Below are positions 1 to 6,937 of a DNA stretch of 41,265 nucleotides, one piece after another. A program made the translations under genes and the position numbers. The notes beneath the pieces were generated by a model that was not told the origin of the DNA, did not search any database, and saw only the letters and a list, made by a program, of their open reading frames with translations. The stretch comes from Phycisphaerales bacterium (GTDB taxonomy: Bacteria; Pseudomonadota; Gammaproteobacteria; Competibacterales; Competibacteraceae), in NCBI GenBank assembly GCA_014879435.1, contig JACSSB010000220.1, forward strand, positions 1-41,265, given 5' to 3'. Each line of letters begins with the position of its first letter. The first letter of the stretch is position 1.

Positions 1-718
1 GGCCATGCGCCATCAGCACTCGGCCGACACGGGGTATATTGTTGCGTGGGTCGAAGGCGTACCAGCGACCACCCAAATAAGCCTCAAACCAAGCGCTGAA
101 ATCCATCGGACCCGTTACCGGCACCCCAATGTCACCGAGATATCCGGTGCAATACCGAGCCGGAATATTCAGGCAGCGACACAACGCGATAGCCAAGTGG
201 GTGAAGTCGCGACAGACGCCAACCCGCTCCTGGTAGGTTTCGTAGGCAGTGCGCGTCTTGCTGGCCTGCATGTAGTCAAACTTAATGTGGTGATGCACGA
301 AATCGCAGATCGCCTGTACCCGCGCCCAGCCTTTTGGCACGGCACTAAACAGTTGCCAAGCCAGATCGACCATTCGATCGACCTCGCAATAGCGACTTGG
401 CATCAGAAAGGTGAGCGTCTCATTCGGCAAGTCATGGATTTCGTGCTGCTTGGCAGCGGGATTTTGGCAATCGGGCTGGCCACTGTCCTCAACCACCGCG
501 TCGTTCCAAAATCGGATCGGTCCGGCGGGTGCCACCAAGCGACCGCAATGATTCCCAAAAATATCGGTGTATTCGCCGACCGACATCAGTGGCTCGACCA
601 GCAAGTAATCGCCGCGCCGGATCGAAGGTTTGCGCGTGGGATGCAGGTAGAGCATCGTAATGATCGGCGTCGGTGCCGGATGTTCAAAAATAATGTCATA
701 TCCAACTCGGATCAACAT
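1..718 (-). CDS. Transglutaminase-like family protein (3' end cut by window edge)
   Basis: I translated this frame on the minus strand from the ATG at 718; it stays open for 239 codons to base 2 and runs out of the window, so the C-terminus is missing. The N-terminal part (about residues 1-90) resembles the bacterial beta-rich N-terminal domain of transglutaminase-like proteins. A transglutaminase core follows: the catalytic Cys lies in ERVGVCRDFTHLAIALCR, followed by IPARYCTGYLGDIG and the Asp of WYAFDPRNN. The motif AWFEAYLGG has Ser just before it (FSAWFEAY), where many family members have the catalytic His. These proteins are thought to act as cysteine proteases or crosslinkers; the substrate is unknown. 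A weak GAGGG lies about 10 bases before the start. The gene follows the VWA/TerY operon in the same direction after a hairpin, so it may be a separate unit. Confidence 0.85.
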   Translation of the reverse strand, partial: MLIRVGYDIIFEHPAPTPIITMLYLHPTRKPSIRRGDYLLVEPLMSVGEYTDIFGNHCGRLVAPAGPIRFWNDAVVEDSGQPDCQNPAAKQHEIHDLPNETLTFLMPSRYCEVDRMVDLAWQLFSAVPKGWARVQAICDFVHHHIKFDYMQASKTRTAYETYQERVGVCRDFTHLAIALCRCLNIPARYCTGYLGDIGVPVTGPMDFSAWFEAYLGGRWYAFDPRNNIPRVGRVLMAHG

Positions 719-887
719 AAGATCGGAATCCCTCAGTGTGGAAATCGGTGGGTACTTTGCAGGTCTGAATATGGGTGATCCAAGCGGTAAACCATTGCTT
801 GAAGAGTGTAAGTCCATTATCGGGCGGAGGGTCATCGCCCGTTTGGGTTCCTTTCTGGCGACTATCTTTTGGGTTTTTGGAGAAGGC

Positions 888-914
888 TTGGGAGGGGTGA
901 AGCACCTCTCCCAA
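888..914 (-). terminator. Stem-loop between VWA1 gene and transglutaminase gene
   Basis: The arms TTGGGAGGGGTG (888-899) and CACCTCTCCCAA (903-914) pair over 12 positions, with one G.U wobble and a 3-base loop. It lies about 90 bases downstream of the last gene of the VWA operon, which reads leftwards. No clear T-run follows on either strand, so it could be a terminator or an mRNA-stabilising structure. The rest of 719-1000 shows no gene. Confidence 0.45.
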
Positions 915-1000
915 TTGACGTATTGCGAGTGGAGCGAACTCTAGATTGAGGGAAGGCTGATGGGGTGTTTTAATCCCCGTTTTGCTGCATTACGGCAAAG

Positions 1001-2107
1001 TTAGACAATCGATTGCCGTATTCGTCTGCCCGCCACTTCGAGTTCAAACCAAGTCGAACGCTGAGGTAAGTCAAAAATCACCTTAGCCGGCAAACCGTCA
1101 GTAAAATTCCGGATGACTTGCCCATCCGAGTCATAAATGCGGGCGGTGGGAGCGATGATTTGATTTTCGCTCACCACTTCGGCAAAAATTTCTTTTAAGT
1201 CACGCATTTCATTGGCGATCTTGTGATCCCAGATATCTACATCCGTTCCTGAATCTAAATCATCAAGTTCTTCCATTTGCTTTTCGTCGATCTCTTCACC
1301 TAAGCCGATCAATACACATTTGAGCGGATTACGGTGTCCTTGCGCGATCTCTCGACAAAGATCGATGGTATAGCGCTTGACCGCTTCCAGATCGTCAAGG
1401 CGACCGTCAGTGATGAAGAGATACATACCACGTTTAGCATCTCGAAAGCGTTCGGCAAAATAACGCACGGCGGGTGTCAAATGAGTAGTGTTACCGAATC
1501 CTAGACTGCTAGGACCGCTAAAAACAGCTTGCTGGCAATCTTTTCCCGTGAGGTCACCAACGATTTCAACTCGGGTGCCATCACCGCATGCCCAGTAAAT
1601 AACTGTAGTACCGCCATCAGCATCGAGATTATCAGCCAGATAAGCCGTGAAAGTGCGCGCCTGGGGTTCCGCTTCATTCTGGGTGTATATAAAGTGGCCG
1701 CGCTCCAAAGCATCTTGCACAGCGGACATAGAATATATGATGTAACTACCGCCATCCTGTTTGGTTTTAGTAACCCAGCTTTGAGATTCATATTGCTTTT
1801 GAAGCGCTTCCGGTAAGGGCCCCTTTGGTCCGGTCAATAGTAATCGGCCGAATACTCCTTGCATGGAGGCACTGGCGTCCAATGCCACACCGGTTTGCCA
1901 ACCCTCCGCTTCTGTGCCGGTGGGTTCCATCAAGATGGTGAAGAGAATTCGGTTCTGATCACCAACCGATTGCACATCCACTTCGCCAAATTCCGGGGCG
2001 ACTTGTTGGCTGGGTAGTTGTCGGTTCCTACCGATAGCGGGCTGTGAGACAGTTGGATTTGAGGTTGATGGCGATTTGTTGCCGAATAATTTATTCCATA
2101 GCGACAT
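1001..2107 (-). CDS. VWA domain protein 1 of the extended TerY-P operon
   Basis: A 368-residue protein starting MSLWNKLFGN. The frame is open further upstream, but that stretch lies inside the preceding gene; the ATG at 2107 has an AGGA about 11 bases before it and leaves a 16-base gap. The VWA domain carries a complete metal-ion-dependent adhesion site: D77-A-S79-A-S81, T208 (NTTHLTP) and D234 (FITDGRLDD). A distinctive YWACGDGT segment lies between them. Residues 316-368 form a small predicted beta-rich module (APTARIYD, FTDGLPA, ELEVAGRRIRQS) shared with the next two VWA proteins. There is no signal peptide, so it is probably cytoplasmic. It is the last gene of the operon. VWA domains of this kind usually hold a protein partner through a metal ion; the partner here is unknown. 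Confidence 0.85.
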   Translation of the reverse strand: MSLWNKLFGNKSPSTSNPTVSQPAIGRNRQLPSQQVAPEFGEVDVQSVGDQNRILFTILMEPTGTEAEGWQTGVALDASASMQGVFGRLLLTGPKGPLPEALQKQYESQSWVTKTKQDGGSYIIYSMSAVQDALERGHFIYTQNEAEPQARTFTAYLADNLDADGGTTVIYWACGDGTRVEIVGDLTGKDCQQAVFSGPSSLGFGNTTHLTPAVRYFAERFRDAKRGMYLFITDGRLDDLEAVKRYTIDLCREIAQGHRNPLKCVLIGLGEEIDEKQMEELDDLDSGTDVDIWDHKIANEMRDLKEIFAEVVSENQIIAPTARIYDSDGQVIRNFTDGLPAKVIFDLPQRSTWFELEVAGRRIRQSIV

Positions 2108-2123
2108 GGCAATATTCCTGCGC

Positions 2124-3152
2124 TCAGGGATGAAGCGACAATGATTGGCGGATACGTCGCCCCAATACCTCCAGTTCAAAGGCTGTACAGCCTGGGGGTA
2201 GTTCAAATTGAAGACGGGCGGGCACACCGTCGGTATATCTCTTGATGACGGCACCTTGATGGTCATACACGGTTGCGGTGGGCGCGACTGTTTGGTATTC
2301 GCTGACCACTTCGGCAAAGATGTCACGTAAAGAGCGTATTTCTCCAGCGTATTTACAATCCCATACGTCAACCGTCGTACCTGTGTCTAGCGCATCCAGG
2401 GCCTCCATCTGGGTGGAATCAATTTGATTGCCCAGGCCAATGAGGACGGCTTTGAGCGGATGGCGTTGACCCGCTTCAATCGCTTGGGCAAGTTGGGTGG
2501 AATAGCGGGTAACGGCCTCGAAATCATCGATCCGCCCATCGGTGATAAATAGATACATGCCGCGCCGTGCAGTGGTGAAGCGATCCGCGAAGTAGCGCAA
2601 GGCAGGCAGCAGGTGGGTTTGAATGCCGAAGGTGGTTTGGATCGGGCCGTGAATTGCGGTCTGAACGGCACGATCTTCGCTGATATCACCCAATACTTCG
2701 ATGGCTTCCCCCGATCCGCAAGCCCAGTAGATCACCGTCGTTTCACCGTGCGCATCAAGGTTGTCGGCCAGATAGGCGATCCACTCCTGCGCGCAAGGTT
2801 CTACGGTGTTTGGAGTGAATTTCAGGTGGCCACGAGCGATAGCGTCATCGTAGGCCGCACGCTGAAAGACACGCAATGGGCGACCATCGGCTCGCCGTTC
2901 TTCCACCCAACCCTTGGCGATATACTCCTGAAGTAGCGGTGGCGGCACCTTACCCAACAAGCGGCGACCGTAGGCGTCCTGCATCGAAGAACTGGCATCC
3001 AGAGCGATTCCGGTACGCCAACCCTCCGCTTCTCGACCCTGCGGTTCGCTGAGAATGGTGATTTCCACCTTTAGGCCGGTTTGATTGGGCCAGAGGGTCA
3101 CCTTGCCAAATTCCGGTGCGGTGCGGCCAACCGGAATCACAATGGGTTTCAT
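2124..3152 (-). CDS. VWA domain protein 2 of the extended TerY-P operon
   Basis: A 342-residue close paralogue of its downstream neighbour. It has an intact MIDAS: D52-A-S54-S-S56, T179 (IQTHLLPA) and D205 (FITDGRIDD), plus the same YWACGSGE segment. Residues 287-342 repeat the C-terminal module seen in VWA1 (VAPTATVYD, YTDGVPA, FELEVLGRRIRQSL). The N-terminal 50 residues contain the shared stretch APEFGKVTL and end in EAEGWRTGIA. A GGAG lies about 12 bases before the ATG. Gaps of 40 bases upstream and 16 bases downstream support co-transcription with its neighbours. There is no membrane segment or signal peptide. I infer a cytoplasmic partner-binding role alongside the kinase and phosphatase; no enzymatic residues are visible. 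Confidence 0.87.
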   Translation of the reverse strand: MKPIVIPVGRTAPEFGKVTLWPNQTGLKVEITILSEPQGREAEGWRTGIALDASSSMQDAYGRRLLGKVPPPLLQEYIAKGWVEERRADGRPLRVFQRAAYDDAIARGHLKFTPNTVEPCAQEWIAYLADNLDAHGETTVIYWACGSGEAIEVLGDISEDRAVQTAIHGPIQTTFGIQTHLLPALRYFADRFTTARRGMYLFITDGRIDDFEAVTRYSTQLAQAIEAGQRHPLKAVLIGLGNQIDSTQMEALDALDTGTTVDVWDCKYAGEIRSLRDIFAEVVSEYQTVAPTATVYDHQGAVIKRYTDGVPARLQFELPPGCTAFELEVLGRRIRQSLSLHP

Positions 3153-3192
3153 GCGGGGCTACTCCATCGCCAAATGGCGTCGGGGAATGCGG

Positions 3193-4107
3193 CTAAATCG
3201 CCTCGGAAAGATCCTGCTCGACGCTACCATTAGGCGTGCGGATCACAAGGATGCTTTGCCCCTTGGGGAGGATGACCCGAAACTTACCGGGTAAGCCATC
3301 GGACCAAGACGCCAGCACTTTGCCGGAACCGTCTTCGACACTGCCTGATGGAGCAATGGTGACCTCTTCATCCATCAATTCGCCGTAAAGCACCGCCAGG
3401 ATGTCGGCCTCCTCCTGCATCGAAGCCACCATGCCATGCGACCAAAGATCGTAGTCAATACCGCTGCCCTCGAACATGTCGTCGAAGCGTTCCAATTGAT
3501 CTTCATCCACATCCTGACCGATGCCGATCAGCACCAGTTTGATAGGCTTGCGCTTGCCATCGGCGATTGCCTTGCCCACGCTTAAGCAGTAGTTGAGACA
3601 ATCCTGCTCATCTTCGATGATGCCGTCGGTAACGATAACACCCATGGTCCAGTCCGCATCTTTGGCAATCTGTTCCACGCCGTACTGGATGGCCGGCAGC
3701 AGTTTGGTGCCGCGCCCCCATTTCTCACGTTTCGGGCCGCTGATGGTGGCCTTGAGCCAATCCGTATCACCCAATTCACCGATCATTTCGGTTTTGCTAC
3801 CGTCCGGGCTGACCGCCCAGTACAGCGCCGAGACTTTGCCGTTTTTGGTGACCGAGGTCAGGATTTCGCCCATCTTGCGGGCGACGGCTTGCACATAGTT
3901 GGGGGCGGTATCGAAGACGGTGGCGCCACCGTACATGGCTTTAAGAGAAGCAGAGGCATCCAACGCCAGGAATGCCTTGGAGTTACCTTCACCCACCAAC
4001 ACATCGGGGTCGGGCATGAAACAGATTACGACTTCGTGCGAGCCATCCTTGCGTGGCAACACGTTGACATCCGCTAAGGGGCGATTGGGTTTGCTAATCT
4101 TGGGCAC
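3193..4107 (-). CDS. VWA domain protein 3 of the extended TerY-P operon (GTG start)
   Basis: The ORF is open further upstream into the previous gene, but a GTG at 4107 is preceded by a well-spaced GAGGA and gives the 304-residue protein MPKISKPNRP, with a 34-base intergenic gap. The MIDAS is complete: D50-A-S52-A-S54, T134 (GRGTKLLP) and D161 (VIVTDGIIED). It is more divergent than VWA1 and VWA2 and lacks their insertion after the MIDAS. It keeps the tryptophan segment (LYWAVSPDG) and the C-terminal module at about 249-304 (TIAPSGSVED, WSDGLPGKF). It is soluble, with no export signal. The position directly after the beta-helix gene suggests it is the oldest of the three paralogues or a distinct partner, but this is inference. 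Confidence 0.85.
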   Translation of the reverse strand: MPKISKPNRPLADVNVLPRKDGSHEVVICFMPDPDVLVGEGNSKAFLALDASASLKAMYGGATVFDTAPNYVQAVARKMGEILTSVTKNGKVSALYWAVSPDGSKTEMIGELGDTDWLKATISGPKREKWGRGTKLLPAIQYGVEQIAKDADWTMGVIVTDGIIEDEQDCLNYCLSVGKAIADGKRKPIKLVLIGIGQDVDEDQLERFDDMFEGSGIDYDLWSHGMVASMQEEADILAVLYGELMDEEVTIAPSGSVEDGSGKVLASWSDGLPGKFRVILPKGQSILVIRTPNGSVEQDLSEAI

Positions 4108-4141
4108 GGTGAATTCCTCGGTAAGTGTCAGTAGGTAGCTG

Positions 4142-5473
4142 TTAGGGATCCCGAGTTTTGAAAGCCTCGCCAAAATCAACGGGTAACGATGTCGTGTGCC
4201 GTCGTTTTTTTGAAGCCAAGCTATCGTCTTCAGTCCAATCCGAAACAGTAGACGCCGCACCGGGTTGTGGCGATGTTTCTGGCGACGTTTGGGAATGCGT
4301 GTCGTCTTTACCTCCAAAAAGACCAGGAATGGCCGTACTGCTTTGGGAAGTGCGTGTCCCGATGGGGCGGTGGGATGTCATAGCTTGATTGGTCCAAATA
4401 TCCTGGGTGCTGATGCCATCCTCTTCAGGTTGAATCGGCGCAGGCGAGGCATCAATTAGAACGGGCTGAACATCCAGATTTTGTGATTGCGGGTTATCCA
4501 GAAAAAGCTCACTCAGGACAATTTTTGATATCGGCGGGTCGAGACCTTCCGGGACAACTGGTTTTGGAGTATCGCTCGCTGGCGTAAATAACCCGTTTGG
4601 CATCTGATCTCGCCGTAAACGCGGCACTTTATCTCTCGGGCGTGGCGTAGGCTTGGCTTTAGACACTGGTGACGCTTTCGGTACAGATAAGGTGCCAGTA
4701 CTGGACTCAGGCAGAGTGCTAGTTGTTGCTATTGGCTCAGATGGAACAGAGGTAGATGACGCATTTGCTTGGGCGGCGAGTGGGGAGAGTTTGACTGGTG
4801 GCGTCCAGATAGTCTGTCCCTGTCCCCGCAACGCGGCTGATGATTCATCGGCATAAGCCGTAACCGTGATTCGCCGCCGCAGCACTGGGGTACTAAGCGT
4901 CAAATGACCATCCAACAGAAAATCGCGTGGTAATGAATCGACGTGTATCTGAAGATCGTTGATCCCAATGCGCAACTCATTCGGTGTGATCTTTAAGCCC
5001 GAAATATGTGATTCGATCTGACAATCCACAGGAACATATAGGATGAACCGCCAATCGTGTGCCATATTCGGCGTGATGCCGCCCAGCGCCAAACTGTGCG
5101 GATAATGCCAGACACCTTCTTCTTGGGGCAGGCCGCACACCAGGCCACGCACTTCCACATTCTTCAGAGTCAAATGGCCACCGGGCGCAACGAGAATCGC
5201 ACATGCCACCACATCCAATGTTGATGCATCACCCGTGATCTCGATACGAAGATTTTGCAGGCATACAGCTGCTTTGACGGTCAACACTGGTCCCATGAGT
5301 GCCCACAGCGTCGCGCCGCATCCATCCAAAACCAGATTCTGCTCCAGAACCACCGGGCCGGGATATTCGCGCTGAGGTGCGAAGTTGACACTGGCTCCTG
5401 CCGATTGCGCATTCAATCGGGCTTGCAGCTCGTTTGCGCTGGCTTGGGGGGCTAACCAGATCGTTTCAGGCAT
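4142..5473 (-). CDS. Predicted beta-helix protein with proline/serine-rich tail, TerY-P operon
   Basis: A 443-residue protein with no enzyme family I recognise. Residues 1-125 read like a pectin-lyase-type parallel beta-helix: short alternating strands such as PGPVVLEQNLVLDGCGATL and GGHLTLKNVEVRGL. Residues 125-230 look like a second beta-rich region. From about 230 to the end the protein is low in complexity (Pro, Ser, Thr), with a basic patch KAKPTPRPRDKVPRLRRD and then acidic stretches, so it is probably disordered. There is no signal peptide. The start at 5473 has GAGG 8 bases upstream, and that GAGG overlaps the stop codon region of the kinase gene, giving a 9-base gap and likely translational coupling. 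I infer a scaffold or phosphorylation target for the neighbouring kinase; the many Ser/Thr in the tail fit this but do not prove it. Confidence 0.75.
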   Translation of the reverse strand: MPETIWLAPQASANELQARLNAQSAGASVNFAPQREYPGPVVLEQNLVLDGCGATLWALMGPVLTVKAAVCLQNLRIEITGDASTLDVVACAILVAPGGHLTLKNVEVRGLVCGLPQEEGVWHYPHSLALGGITPNMAHDWRFILYVPVDCQIESHISGLKITPNELRIGINDLQIHVDSLPRDFLLDGHLTLSTPVLRRRITVTAYADESSAALRGQGQTIWTPPVKLSPLAAQANASSTSVPSEPIATTSTLPESSTGTLSVPKASPVSKAKPTPRPRDKVPRLRRDQMPNGLFTPASDTPKPVVPEGLDPPISKIVLSELFLDNPQSQNLDVQPVLIDASPAPIQPEEDGISTQDIWTNQAMTSHRPIGTRTSQSSTAIPGLFGGKDDTHSQTSPETSPQPGAASTVSDWTEDDSLASKKRRHTTSLPVDFGEAFKTRDP

Positions 5474-5482
5474 GATTGAACC

Positions 5483-6937
5483 TCACACCTGAAGAAGCTG
5501 TACTTCCGCAATGCGGCCGTGCGCTTGCTGGGAAAGCCGGAATCGCGCTCCGTCTTTCAATTCTACCGCGCTGCCAATCGGTACTCGGTTACCACCGGGT
5601 GAGGTCAGTGAATCCATGGCCTGGTTGATCAGTAACCAGCGCCCTTCATGAAACACACAGTAGGCTTGCGGCGTTCGATCCGCTAGTTCGCCAGAATAGA
5701 GGTTATCGAAAACGTGCCATGGGAATAGAGACTGATTGTGAAAAGCGACAATTTGACCGTCGGGCAACCATTGCCCCGGCCGCCGTTCGGAGCGCAGTTT
5801 CAGCACGGGCAAAGTATTTATCGGATAGAACGTCTTGCAGAACGGACAACACACAGATCGGGGATCCGCTAGTACAAACATCTGGTGTGTGCAGACCGGA
5901 TTGGTGCAGGGAATCAACATATCCCAGGTTTTTGTCAGTCCACGCTCCCACTCCGCTGCCGCCGGTCGCTTATGTGGAGCGTGCAAGCCATCGACAAAAG
6001 CTCGCTTGATTAGGTCCGTAAGATCCTGCCCCAGTATCGTATACGGTATCTTTAAATCGCGGGGTTGGTTCGAAGAATCCGCAGGGTGTTCGACGAACAG
6101 CGCCTTGGAGCCCATTGCCAAATGCTCATCCTCTTCCGCCGAAGCAGTGGAATGTAGTTTTGGTCCCCGTAACGGATGGCGCAATAACAGATATTGGTAG
6201 ATCAACACTGCTAGGGCATGTTGATCGGTTGCGATGCTGGGTAGGTGGCGATTGGGATCGTTGATCGGTAAATGCTGAGTGCCGAGCACTTCGGGCGCGA
6301 TATAACCCGGTGAACCCATCATATCTGGTGGATATAAACCCGGTACTACCAGGGAATCGATGTCAATAATGACGCTGGTACCCTGCAAAGGGTCGATCAG
6401 CACGTTTTTCGAGGACAGGTCAGAGTGTGCCAAACCAGCTAGATGCAAACGGCGAACGGCGCGAGCCATGCAGATGCACAAGCTGAAATAACCTTTCCAG
6501 TTTCCTAGTTCAGACCCTGGCAATAGCTTGCGTGTCTTGGTTCCCAAAAACCAGCCACCTTCCTTCTCCTTGCCTTTGAACGGGCCATCGGCAAAGAAAT
6601 AATGCCCTGGATAGGTCGGAGCAACGATGCCAATATCGGGTTGCACTACAATGCCAGTCGGCCAACAAAACAGGCGCTTGAAATAATCCGCCGAGGTTTC
6701 ACTGGCCGCTGCACCGCCTTGGGCCTGAATGATCGTAGGATTGTATTTGCCTAAAATCGCTTCCAATCGCGACTTACGCTGCGGATCATGCGCGGCCGAT
6801 TGCTTGTGATAGAACTGCACTACATATGAACGATCTGGGCTGAAATAAGTCTTTTTCATTCCGCCCGCTGGTGGGTTATCTACCAGGACGTATTGAGCCT
6901 TGCGGCCATCGCTCAAAGTAGCATCAAGAACGGTCAT
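5483..6937 (-). CDS. TerY-P type protein kinase with zinc ribbon
   Basis: A 484-residue Ser/Thr-kinase-like protein. The N-lobe begins with GGMKKTYFSPDRSYVVQFY. The catalytic loop is H171-S-D173-LSSKN178 and the metal-binding motif is IDID (192-194), where DFG would be expected. PGYIAPEV (about 210-217) matches the APE motif. Residues 344-367 hold a zinc-ribbon pattern, CxxxxC followed by CCPFC. The last 100 residues (FPWHVFD, LKDGARFRLS) are beta-rich and may be an FHA-like domain. This order fits the kinase of the TerY-P triad (VWA, PP2C, kinase) described for tellurite/stress operons. The start overlaps the phosphatase stop by four bases (ATGA) and has GGGAG 8 bases upstream. It probably phosphorylates proteins of this operon and is opposed by the upstream phosphatase. 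Confidence 0.88.
   Translation of the reverse strand: MTVLDATLSDGRKAQYVLVDNPPAGGMKKTYFSPDRSYVVQFYHKQSAAHDPQRKSRLEAILGKYNPTIIQAQGGAAASETSADYFKRLFCWPTGIVVQPDIGIVAPTYPGHYFFADGPFKGKEKEGGWFLGTKTRKLLPGSELGNWKGYFSLCICMARAVRRLHLAGLAHSDLSSKNVLIDPLQGTSVIIDIDSLVVPGLYPPDMMGSPGYIAPEVLGTQHLPINDPNRHLPSIATDQHALAVLIYQYLLLRHPLRGPKLHSTASAEEDEHLAMGSKALFVEHPADSSNQPRDLKIPYTILGQDLTDLIKRAFVDGLHAPHKRPAAAEWERGLTKTWDMLIPCTNPVCTHQMFVLADPRSVCCPFCKTFYPINTLPVLKLRSERRPGQWLPDGQIVAFHNQSLFPWHVFDNLYSGELADRTPQAYCVFHEGRWLLINQAMDSLTSPGGNRVPIGSAVELKDGARFRLSQQAHGRIAEVQLLQV

Noticed and set aside
5..778. Plus-strand open frame of 257 codons
   Set aside because: It is the mirror of the transglutaminase gene on the minus strand, whose translation has clear conserved motifs; the plus-strand product has none.
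660..944. Plus-strand open frame of 94 codons after the first gene
   Set aside because: No domain, no ribosome site, and it overlaps the real gene start and the hairpin at 888-914.
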